This document shows, in pieces, positions 36,401-45,732 of a stretch of 64,000 nucleotides of DNA. Made by a program: the position numbers and the translations under genes. Location of the stretch: NCBI RefSeq assembly GCF_020283565.1, contig NC_060065.1:53034703-53098702 (forward strand), given 5' to 3'. Within the stretch, counting starts at the first letter, position 1. Each line of letters opens with the position of its first letter. Origin of the DNA: Trifolium pratense. Its lineage: Eukaryota > Streptophyta > Magnoliopsida > Fabales > Fabaceae. Under the pieces are notes generated by a model. It did not search any database. It saw nothing but the letters and a program-made list of their open reading frames with translations, and had not been told where the DNA came from.

Positions 36401-36535
36401 TCCTCTTATGAGATTTTCTGCTTGCAATTTTGAAGAAAGGAGAGTATCATTGTTTGTGGAACAAGTTGGAGATGAGAATGAAGGTGAAATGAACATGATG
36501 AGGAAGAACAACAACATTAAAAAAGATAGACGCAT
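33483..36535 (-). pseudogene. SCPL48/49-like: SCPL copy C, frameshifted
   Basis: Nine exons by homology with A and B (minus): 36535-36225, 36043-35869, 35773-35654, 35489-35346, 34777-34627, 34550-34462, 34371-34114, 33939-33806, 33605-33483. Exon 7 is 258 nt, one short of B, because a G is missing in the run after TGT GGG, which shifts the frame to an early stop. Splicing 14 nt further in (after ATCAG, start 34357) would restore the frame but delete DIRKKC. The catalytic residues stay readable: GESYAGHY, YAGEYDFNCNW and DAGHMVPMDQP. GGPGCSS has become GGPGSGS, and FVSCSG has become FVFLND. The last exon loses B's stop and runs on to 33483. The shared TATA region is missing upstream. Probably a decaying paralogue; a cryptically spliced product is possible. 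Confidence 0.8.
34846..35299. mobile_element. 454-bp insertion in intron 4 of SCPL copy C
   Basis: Copies A and B have a short intron 4; copy C has an extra block flanked by CAATTTGCATAAA (34833-34845) and CAATTTACATAAA (35300-35312). It is richer in C and A, and on the minus strand ends an open frame with LSSWKWFIGK...FPCSIYDW, which resembles a phrase common in legume LINE-associated ORFs. The class is uncertain, but the flanks indicate transposition. Confidence 0.6.
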
Positions 36536-36599
36536 GTTGTTTTTGTTGAAAAAATGGAAGTAATGGCTGTGTGGCTCTACAACATGATAAGGCAATTAT

Positions 36600-37322
36600 T
36601 TAGGGAAAATTGCTCTTTAGGCCCCCTCTAGTGCTTCCACACACCCCAAAAATCTCAAAATGGCCCTGGTTTGGGACCCAGGTTGGTTGGTATTGTGCGA
36701 TCAGAAATCAAAACAACTTCAGAAGATGAGAACCGAATCCCAGAAGCAGAAAACTGAAACCCAGAAAACATCAAACGCTCCATCTTCTTCTCCGCCGCAG
36801 CCTCGTCGGAAATGCAGCTGCACCATCTTCTTCTCAGCCGCAACCCCACTAAAAATCAGTTAGTTTCTTAAATATTCATGGGTTTGCTTTTGATTTTTAA
36901 TTGTGAGTTTGTTTGGTTAGCATAAAACAGATTCGGAAGATAAGATCCGAAAATGCCTATGTTCGGACGATGCAACTAAGAGTTGGATATTTATCCAACT
37001 AAGAGTTTTTCTTCTATTTGGTGCATTGTTTTGTGTTCCCCAATGTGAACTAAAGTTGCTCTATTGTCTGTGTTGATCTGTTCCTAGTTTTAAATTTGTG
37101 ATAGGGAGGGAGTAGAGACAACTGAATATGCCACAAATGTAACCTATCTTGTATATGTTTTCACATTGCTATTATACACACACTAATGTAACCTATCAAT
37201 GCTTCCTGTTATTGGTGTAGCAGGTTTTTGTTTTTGTTGTAGCTGGTTTGGTTGTTATAAAAGTTTGTTTTGTGAGACAAAAAACACCCTTACCTAGGAT
37301 GCTACCTTGCATTACATGTCAA
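36600..37322. other. Intergenic DNA upstream of SCPL copy C
   Basis: A GC-richer block at 36610-36870 (GCTCTTTAGGCCCCCTCTAG...) has the look of a dispersed repeat and gives an open frame on each strand, neither with a recognisable domain. The remainder is ordinary AT-rich DNA. Confidence 0.45.
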
Positions 37323-40144
37323 TATTACAAGAAATCAACCAGGGAACTTGCTAGATTAGGGCCAAAAAAGCAAGAATTGTGTATAAGATTCAATATCATA
37401 CAGCTATATCACTAACGTGGTAATTCAACTATAGCTACTAAACACTAATTGACAACAGTGGAGTTTCTAAAAGTGCAAAGAAAATTACAATCTATCAATC
37501 ACCAAAATCACAAATTGCGACTATCAACGGCCTTCACTGAAGTATATTCCAAGGGCATCCGCCCATACACAGAAGTAAATATGTTGACACATTCTGATCT
37601 TCGTTCACTATGACCTCCCAGACTACTAATTCCAGTTGATCCAATCTCAAATATTTTACCTGTAACAAAGACAAAAATCCACCAAGTTAACATCATATAT
37701 ACATGTAACTTCTCTGTATAGGTGGCGACATATATCATCATTTAAAACCAACTAGAGCAATGTTCAACATAAAACCAAGCATTAGCATGGAACTTCACAA
37801 TCAACTGCTTAAGATTATACAAAGCCTAATGCGACGAGACAATGTACACAACTTGTCACAAACTAGCATGGTCATTAAAGGAGGAGGAGTCAAGGACATG
37901 AAAATCTGAATAGTAGCTACTTCCTTTTGCTACTGCTATTACTTATATGCATGTTAACAAGATAACAAACACCATCTTGTTCTTAGCATAAATCATTCAT
38001 TGGCTTCCCAACCACAAATCAATTGTACAAATGTCAGAAAAATGAAACGATAAAATTCATTCAATTCCTAAGCAATTGTTATAAGATATGGCATTTTTAA
38101 ATTACCTTTAACCCATATAGGGGGCGCACCAGTTGCATTTGCGACAAGAAAATACATTGCAATATCTTCACAATTCCTGGTAAATCAATTAAATTATTGA
38201 GAAAATAACAAAATAGTTGCAACTAAGTTTGAAAGATTAGTTGCAACTAAGTCTGATAAAAACAAAGGTATTTGGTGGATGTCTAGTTCGGTTCCTACGT
38301 ACCAAAATTAATTAAATTCGGATTGTGCATATTTTATTATGGGCTTGGGCCGTTTGGCCTTATGTTCCTGTGTGTCACTTTTGACCACTTATCTTTTTCT
38401 TCTACACCCCCTATTCAGTAGTATTTTGAACATTAGACTGAGATCAAATGGGAAAAAAATGCTGGGAAAGTTATGCATTAGTGCTATTCATATATACTTT
38501 TTCTTTAGTTCCAAAAGTTTCTTTAATATAAGAGAAAAAATCATATTTATTTAAGGTCAATTCTTATTAAATTTTTCATTAAAAAAAGTTCTTACTAAAT
38601 TTTAATGGTAATTTTAGTCCTCTATAATATTATAATTTATAAAAAAGTCTTGAATTTCAATTTTGTAATAAAACATATGATTACTTTTTGGCACTAATGC
38701 TTGTGCTAGCTTATTTACTTTGGCATCCAAAACATTAGTTGAATCTTGCTAATCTGGAATTGTTCCATTTTGGTCATGTTCAAATGCAGGAACAACTCTA
38801 GAACAAATCTAGAATTGCAGATTAATTGTTACATTGATTTTTGGTCTAGTTTTGTTTCTCTTTTCTGGTTTTTCTGTTGGCTTAATTGTGTGTTTGCATG
38901 ATTTTTTTGTGTTTGTTTAAGCTTCACGCCTGACTCTCTGTTATGTCATCAGGGGCCGGAGGGTTTTACAAAATCAAGCTGCAAGACAAGTATGTGTGTT
39001 TTTGTCTTATAGTTTAAGCTTTCAATTGTTGCCTTGATTTGATCTATAAACATTTACTATGATACAATATATGCTTTCTGTTCTCTAAATGTCAATTAGA
39101 CTTGTCATTAGTTTGGCATAGTCAATACATATCAAACTATTTCTTCTTATCAGTTTTGAAAATCCCTTGATGCAAAACAGAAAGTAGGGATGTTGACAGA
39201 TTTTATGAATTTTGGTAATATGTTATGGACAATGTAGTCTAAAGAAGGGTTAGATATTGGCCACTGGTCTGCTGTCATAATTCTTCTTGATTGCTGCCAA
39301 TTTTGAATAAGTTATGTGGATGGAAAGTAGCTAGGGAGTGTCTTGTTTTTGATGTGTTGTGTTGCTGCTATTGGTATTGCATGGAAAGATGTTATTCACT
39401 ATTCTCTAGTGCTACTCTTGGTGTTGATAGTCTTTGTAGTTTGTTTGGTGTTCATGGATGGATCTTGCTGCTGCCTAGTTTAGATTAGGTTGTTCTTTGA
39501 AATACTTTTGGGTGTTTTGAGTTTTGACAGATTTTGTAGTATGTTCAATCTGATGTACCTAGTTGAATTCAATAAAATAGAGACTATTTATCAACAAAAG
39601 AAAGTTGTATTATAAACAGTTTGACATTGTTTATTTAGACTGTAAATCGATAGAATGTTAATGGTTAGATACAAGAGAAGAGAGCTTAAATGGTGCAGAG
39701 GGGTTATGTTTAGAAAGTGTTAAAAAGAGTAGTTGAAATCTATTAACCTTTTCTCTAATCTATTAACTAAGCTGGCAGTTTATTAAGAAAAACTGGTGAT
39801 TATAATTTTGGCAAGGGCTTACATGATTAATGCCTAATGAAAAAACCTATACCAACTGTTGTAAGTTGGTTAAAAGGTGTCACTAAAGCCTATAGCAATG
39901 GAGACTCGGCTGTGGGTATAGCCAATTAATTGGTTGTAAAAGCCCCTCTTCCAACAGATTATGCCGTGGGTATAGCACCAATGTATTTTCCAACAGCTAG
40001 AAAAACCATCACTATAGGATATTGTGACGGTAAATATCCGTTGGTATAGGAAATGAAAGGTGACGGCTTTGGAATAGGTTTAACGGATTTGTGCCCTTTA
40101 CCTACGGCATATTTCTGTCACTATAAGTCAATTTTCTTGTAGGG
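37323..40144. mobile_element. Putative CACTA element with captured gene fragment
   Basis: The right end, read inward on the minus strand, is CCCTACAAGAAAATTGAC, one change from the CACTACAAGAAAA consensus. It is followed by subterminal words typical of CACTA elements (GTGACGG, GCCGTGGGTATAG). The left end is TATTACAAGAAATC, two C-to-T changes from consensus. Both ends are bordered by CAA (37320-37322, 40145-40147), the 3-bp duplication expected. It contains the GT64 3' exons at 37508-38176 and a possible orphan exon at 38953-38990. The left subterminal region lacks obvious repeats, so the left boundary is the weaker one. No transposase was seen. Confidence 0.5.
37508..38176 (-). pseudogene. 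GT64 glycosyltransferase 3' fragment (EPC1-like)
   Basis: Two exons on the minus strand: 38176-38106, encoding NCEDIAMYFLVANATGAPP and IWVKG; and 37659-37508, encoding KIFEIGSTGISSLGGHSERR, a Cys-Val-Asn stretch, and a tail ending VKAVDSRNL. This is the C-terminal end of the exostosin-like GT64 domain of plant EPC1/GINT-type Golgi enzymes. The splice sites are intact, so genomic DNA, not mRNA, was copied. After NL the codons are TGA TTT TGG TGA; the family, as I recall it, ends in W-F-W, so TGG to TGA is likely. The upstream exons are absent within the window. It lies within a putative CACTA element. Confidence 0.75.
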
Positions 40145-40147
40145 CAA

Positions 40148-41492
40148 TATACTCCTTCTTGTGATCACAGAGATGTGATTGAGAGTATTTAAATGTATTG
40201 AGTCAACATATTCCACGAAAGATGGTGATTGACTGAATGTTCAATTGGAGAACACAAATGGTTCGTTTGATCTTATTCTATGGTGATGTTTCATCAAATT
40301 AAGAGATGGAAAAGTGGATGTTTCATCAAATGTATTCTATGGTGATGTTTTCAAGTGTGAATTGAGTATCACGGTAAATGGAAAAGTGGATGTTGAATAC
40401 TTCATAGATGAGATGATTCATAAACCTAATGTCTTAAAGTATTGAGTTAAGATGTAGTGTCAAATTCACTTATGTGGTTGTTCAAGGCTCAATGTTATAA
40501 TTTTCAAACCTGTCATGATCTAAGGGATAAATTCTAACAACCAAACTATTTAAAAAAAAAACTTTAAATTACATGCAGTCAAAAGTTAGAAGAAACATGC
40601 GGTTAAAAAAAGTTATGTTAGTCGGGACTTGAACTCTGGACTTCCAATTCCTTAATCATTAGCTTAACTAGCTTAACCAGTTGAACTACTCATCCCACCC
40701 ATTCTAAACGAAAGCTTACGTGACATATAGTTAAATATATTTTTGGACCTATATTTTGCTAACTTTTAAATAATAGTCACACATTTCAAAAAAAAATTAA
40801 AAATCCTATAACACCCACCGAATTTAATAATAGTTAATACATAAAATGTTGCACTCTAAATCTGGAGACTGAATTCTCTCCTGGTGAAAGGATGGATCTG
40901 GTGGAATCCAGACCATCCAAAAATATACGGAAAAATATACGGGTATAAATTAAAGTAAAACCTTCACAATAAATTATTTGGAACCAATGCATCTTTGATT
41001 TGATTATTTGAGCATTTTGTTTAAGAACTTTGAAGATTATAAGGACAAATTTCACCATATATGTAGAAAGCTTATTGTGGGAGTCAATTCTACGTTGTTT
41101 GCGGCTTGGGAGATTTGAAAAGCACATACCACATGCTCCCTAAAATTATTTTACATAAAATGTTCCCATAGATGTAGAAGTCTCAATATCTCATCTCACT
41201 TTTTGGTTGTAAATTTGGATAATATAGAGTAATAATAATATGGTACATACATTTTTTAAAAGAGATTCTTTATACCATCAAACTCAAGTGCTCTTGGATT
41301 TTCATTGACATTTGAGTGCATTAATTCACATATATTTTTAAAAGTAAAAAAAAAAAAAAAACACAAAACACATTAATTAAGGAAGATAAAAAATAGTGAA
41401 ATCTATTGGACATATGTATAAAATTAGTTTATAGTAAACCAAAAAAAAAAATTAGTTTATAGTTTATATGGTAAATGTGTAATTAATTAATG
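40148..41492. other. AT-rich intergenic DNA
   Basis: No gene was seen. A GATGTTTCATCAAAT-type phrase is duplicated near 40285-40340. A minus-strand SINE-like piece lies at 40600-40700. A run of 17 A is near 41348. Confidence 0.55.
40600..40700 (-). mobile_element. tRNA-derived SINE-like element
   Basis: On the minus strand: A box TAGTTCAACTGGTTAAGC, then about 45 bases later B box AGTTCAAGTCC, then a T-rich tail. The order and spacing match RNA polymerase III internal promoters of plant SINEs. Ends are not sharply defined. Confidence 0.5.
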
Positions 41493-41501
41493 AATATTAT
41501 T

Positions 41502-42293
41502 GGCTTAAATGCAGTTTTACCTTCCTATTTTGAAAAATTCAGAATTTTGCCCCTCCTATTTAAAATCCGGAATTTTATCCCGCTATTTTATAATTTGTTG
41601 GATTTTTCCCCCACCAAAATTCTGCACAAAATCTGCTTCTGAGCCTCAAGTTCAAAGCCTCGTACAAAACTCAATTTGGATCAATAATTTACTAAACAAG
41701 TACCTAAACGACCGCAATCGAGATAGTTTTCAACAGAATCAAACTCCACTAAATTTGGAGTTACAGAGAGAAATTAATTACCATTTTATTGAAGGTCTGT
41801 CCAATTTAATTATCGTATGAAACTACTACTGGTATTTTCGTCATGCCTCTCACCCTGTAGCTCATTTTTTAATAGTATTTACATGTATGGAAAGCTAACG
41901 AAATTACCCTTGTTGGCATTTCAATTTCGTCGAATTTGGAGTTACGGTGCGTTCGGTAGACGATGTTGAATTTGAAGGTCATAAGTAGATTTTTGCAGAA
42001 TTAGCAATTGGACAACCTTCACTAAAACGGTAATTAATCTTTTTGTAACTCCAAATTTAGCGGAGTTTGATCCTGTGGAAAGCTAACTCGATTACAATCA
42101 TTTCGATATCCGTTTGGTGAATTATTGATCCAAATTGACTTCTGTGCGAAGCTTTGAACTTGAGGCTCAGAAGCAGATTTTGTGCAGAATTTTGGTTGGG
42201 GGCAAAATCCAACAAATTTTAAAATTGGGGGGTAAAATTCCAGATTTTAAAATAGGGGGGCAAAATTTCGAATTATTAAACTGCATTTAAGCC
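41502..42293. mobile_element. Mutator-type foldback element, 792 bp
   Basis: Both ends begin GGCTTAAATGCAGTTT (the right one inverted). Long arms pair, including GCACAAAATCTGCTTCTGAG on one side and its complement on the other. Flanks AATATTATT at 41493-41501 and 42294-42302 are an exact 9-bp duplication. Related GGAGTTACA/TGTAACTCC words also occur in the centre. The open frame at 41509-41820 is arm sequence, not a gene. Confidence 0.93.
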
Positions 42294-42729
42294 AATATTA
42301 TTTTATTCATTCCATTTACACATACCATGGTCATTCAGAGCAATATAAGCATTTGCATGTTCTCAACTACCAAAATAAATCATTCACTTAAGTGGAATAC
42401 CTTTTCATGAAGGCAAAAAAGGATTGATAATTATCTTGTAGCATAAGCATGGAACTGAAATGCGAAACATATGGCAGATGCATTTATTGACAACAACTTG
42501 AATATAAAAGCTAAACTTTTCTCTTTGGTTTCATACAAGTAAGTGCATGATGATTTTATGGTGAATTTTTTTTTTTAATTTTGAATGAATTGGTTTTGTA
42601 AAATTAGTTAGTTAAACGTATGGTTTATATTTGAATGTATTTAAGTAAAAGTAAATTGAGCAGTAAACTCCAGTGTAAAAATCACATTTAGACTCAAAAA
42701 AATTATAGTAATATTTTAGCTTTAATATA

Positions 42730-43182
42730 TAGTAGAGAATGGCTTGGTGGTTTTGCTAAAGGGGTGGGATCTTGTAGTGCGTTTGTGGCGGAGTTATGGG
42801 GAGTCTATGAAGGATTGTCGTATGCAAGAAGAATGGGATTCATGCTTATTGAATTAAATATAGATTCAGCGATGGTGGTCCAAGTTATAAAGACAGGTAG
42901 GTTGAAAAGTCCATTTGGCTTGACTTTGGTGAAGAATATTCAGCGATTGGTTGATATGGAGTGGGAGGTTCACATCACTCATGCTTATAGGGAATCAAAT
43001 CAATGTGCTGATGCGCTGACGAACATTGGGTGTTCTACAGATAAAGAGACCATTTTTTACGAGACTTGCCCTTCGCAAATTAGAGAACTATTCTTAGCTG
43101 ATATGATGGGGATTAAGACCCCTAGAGTAATTTATGTGTAATTTCTTTTTTCTTTGGGCTTAGGCCCTCTATTCTATCAAAA
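42730..43182 (+). pseudogene. 5'-truncated LINE 3' end with intact RNase H domain
   Basis: A 125-residue open frame (42764-43141) carries FVAELWGVYEGLSYARRMGF, LNIDSAMVVQVI, and HAYRESNQCADALTNIGC, the ordered motifs of the plant RVT_3 RNase H domain at the C-terminus of LINE ORF2. The stop is followed by a short 3' UTR (GGGCTTAGGCCCTCTATTC) and poly(A) near 43180. Upstream there is no reverse transcriptase, so this is a truncated insertion. It is the least decayed of the RNase H relics here. Confidence 0.8.
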
Positions 43183-43891
43183 AAATATATAGTAGACTTT
43201 TTTTTTTTACACAACCAATATAGTCTACTTGAGAACAATCACATATTCTACTCTTTTTTTTTATACATGTAAAATCAATTATAGAGTTTTCGTGGTACCA
43301 AAATATAGGCTATTTAGGCCCATCATTTAGACATGTTAATTTTCTTTCATTGCCTTAATATGCAAAATCTTGATTATATAACTGCAGGGGTTGGTTTCTG
43401 AATCTTAACTATGATGGTATATATTGGACCTGCCAGCACCACGGGACAAACTAAGAAAAGAAAAAGTTAATTTGCAAACAAAAATAATTGATTATTACAC
43501 TATAATCACTTTTAGTTACTTCCTAGTCTTCTTATCTGTAATCATATATATATCTGCCGTTATGCTTATACATAATAGAAAGTTTGAGCAATCTAAATAA
43601 TTTCTTATGCTTATACGTTATTGCATATGTGGCTAATCTCACGAGCCGAGCATTAGATAAACAGTGTGACTTATAAAGCGGATTAAAAATGGCACTAAGT
43701 GACAATATGTCAATGCTTTTTATAGGTAGTTGATCAAATTATGCACTCACATAACTTAACCTTGCTAACTACTATAAGCAATTTTTTCTTTGAAGCTCAT
43801 AAAACTCCACAACTTGTTATCTCTATATCCAAGTTGTTAAGATTGTATATTGTTCTTTTCTATAATCAAGGAAAGAACACTTAAAACTTTA
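43183..43891. other. AT-rich intergenic DNA
   Basis: No gene was seen. A T-run plus ACACAACCA lies between two TATAGTNNACTT copies near 43188-43230, one of the poly(A)-type micro-insertions. Confidence 0.5.
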
Positions 43892-44056
43892 GGAAATGGA
43901 TTCAGGACAGTCAGTCTGAGTGCAGTTAGGTTGCAGTCAACTGTTTTTTAAATATAAATATTTTAATTTTAAAATCTAGATCGTTCGATTTTAATCGGAC
44001 GGTTGTAATCTATCCTGTATATAACTACAGTCATTAATTGTACTGAATCCATATCC
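43892..44056. mobile_element. Mutator-type MITE, 165 bp
   Basis: Ends GGAAATGGATTCAG and, inverted, GGATATGGATTCAG. An internal ATCTAGATCGTTCGAT-type inverted block surrounds the centre. Exact 9-bp duplication AAAACTTTA at 43883-43891 and 44057-44065. No ORF. Confidence 0.85.
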
Positions 44057-44290
44057 AAAACTTTATGTCAGATGGAAAATTATCAAGGCACTAATCTTAG
44101 AGGCGCAGTGGTGAAAAAACAAAATTAAAATTTAATCACAACATGTGAGACATAGGCATTGTGGTGGTTATAAGTTCCTCTCATAGTTGCTCATTTGTGT
44201 TGTTGAATACAACCCTGTCTGCTAATTATTAATCCCTCATTGAGTATCATATTTGAACTCTATTATTAAATATGTATATACATTAGAAAT

Positions 44291-44575
44291 GAGAAAAACC
44301 GTTTTAGTCGTTGAAATTGAAATTCGTGTCATATTAATTTTTGAATGTATTAAAATTGTAAATACATCTCCAATATCTCGTTTGATAGTAATTTTAAAGT
44401 TTAAATTGACCGACAAAGAATACATTTGAGAACTAAATTGACTATCTAAAAATATATTCAAGGACTAAAATAACTAATAAAAGAGAAGTTTATGGATCTG
44501 TTTGCAATTTGATACATTCAAAGACTAGTGTGATAGCGAATTACACAATCGATGACTAAAAATAGTGCTTTTCCC
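44291..44575. mobile_element. Mutator-type MITE, 285 bp
   Basis: Left end GAGAAAAACCGTTTTAGTCG; right end inverted GGGAAAAGCACTATTTTTAG. Flanks ATTAGAAAT (44282-44290) and ATTAAAAAT (44576-44584) match at 8 of 9 positions. Arms have diverged, which suggests an older insertion. Confidence 0.65.
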
Positions 44576-44584
44576 ATTAAAAAT

Positions 44585-45624
44585 GTAATGATGAACACTC
44601 TTGTATCCAACATACATTGTTATGTATCAATACCCCGGGAGAGGGATCCTCTCCGGTCACTTTTTTCTTAAGTGAAATCATCACCTTCCATTTAATTGTG
44701 AATAGTAACTCACATAATAAAATATATTAAATCAATGGTGGATCATGGCACTGCATTCTCTCATGTGTTTTTTTCATGGGAGACAATCCATTCCCCATAC
44801 ACAAAATTTAATGTTATTATTAGAATCGAGAGTTGGACCTAACTCAACCATACAAAATCGATTTGTATAATAATGATTGTCTCTACTTTATAAACATATA
44901 TTCAGGTTATTTCGTAAGCGATGTGGAATTTCTCTCGACAATTATGTCATATTTTTACATTAATTTATATTTAAAAAATATGTTTTAAACTAATCTTGTA
45001 TATGAATTACTTGTGGATACCAAAAAATTTACCATGATATATTATGCAAAAATTAGTGAGTTTGTATCTGCATTTGTATTTTGTTCACTGTTTGAGTGGC
45101 CTCAAATTTGTAGATGGAACAATCTAGTGCTTTAAAGTTAAGAAATAACAAATTAATACTTTAAATTAAGGAAAGTAAATCAATTTAGGTCATCCACCAG
45201 AATATCTCTTTTGTAAGGATTGACAGAAATATTGATTTTAATAATCTCTTGATGCATCAGGATTCAGGACAAACACAAAACGTTTAAAATTGAAATGTTA
45301 AATTCAAACCAAGATATTGGCTCAAGTGGTTAATGAGCTTCTCTTAGGATGAATTATTTGGAAGAACTCGATTTCGCTTTCCGATGAAAACAATTTTTAG
45401 TTATTTCAGAAATGTCCCTCGAATCAGATTAAACTGATGGTAAAAGAAAAAAAAAATCTTATACGACTGAAGTTCATAATTCTAATAGATTCTAAAATAA
45501 TATTTATTAATTTTTAGACCTATCAAAATGTTCAACACAAACCTGATTAAACTTTTGTCCCCATATAAACTCCTCAATCAACCAAATAATCACCATTAAT
45601 TAGTACTATATGGGGCCTCAAAAT
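44585..45624. other. XTH upstream region
   Basis: No gene was seen. It includes a GC-richer phrase CCCCGGGAGAGGGATCCTCT near 44634 resembling repeat ends, and a degraded tRNA-like piece near 45300-45440. The last 100 bases are the core promoter region. Confidence 0.45.
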
Positions 45625-45628
45625 CTCT

Positions 45629-45637
45629 TTATATATA
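45629..45637 (+). promoter_or_regulatory. TATA box of the XTH gene
   Basis: TTATATATATCA lies about 100 bp upstream of the ATG, followed by CT-rich sequence (TCTATATTCTCTCTGTCTC) typical of plant 5' UTRs. Confidence 0.6.
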
Positions 45638-45732
45638 TCAACTATGTAGTCACAATACTTTCATAAGCACCAACTCTGCCTCTAATTTTCTATATTCTCT
45701 CTGTCTCACCCTGCATTTTAAGCGGAGTCACT

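Noticed and set aside
36655..36863. Open frames on both strands with Ser/Gln/Lys-rich products
   Set aside because: No known domain; the block resembles a dispersed repeat, and neither frame has plant gene features such as splice continuity.
39291..39488. 65-residue Cys/Leu-rich frame
   Set aside because: Intron-like composition inside the putative CACTA element; no similarity recognised and no splice-linked exons.
41509..41820. 103-residue open frame
   Set aside because: It lies entirely in an arm of the Mutator-type foldback element and mirrors sequence of the other arm.
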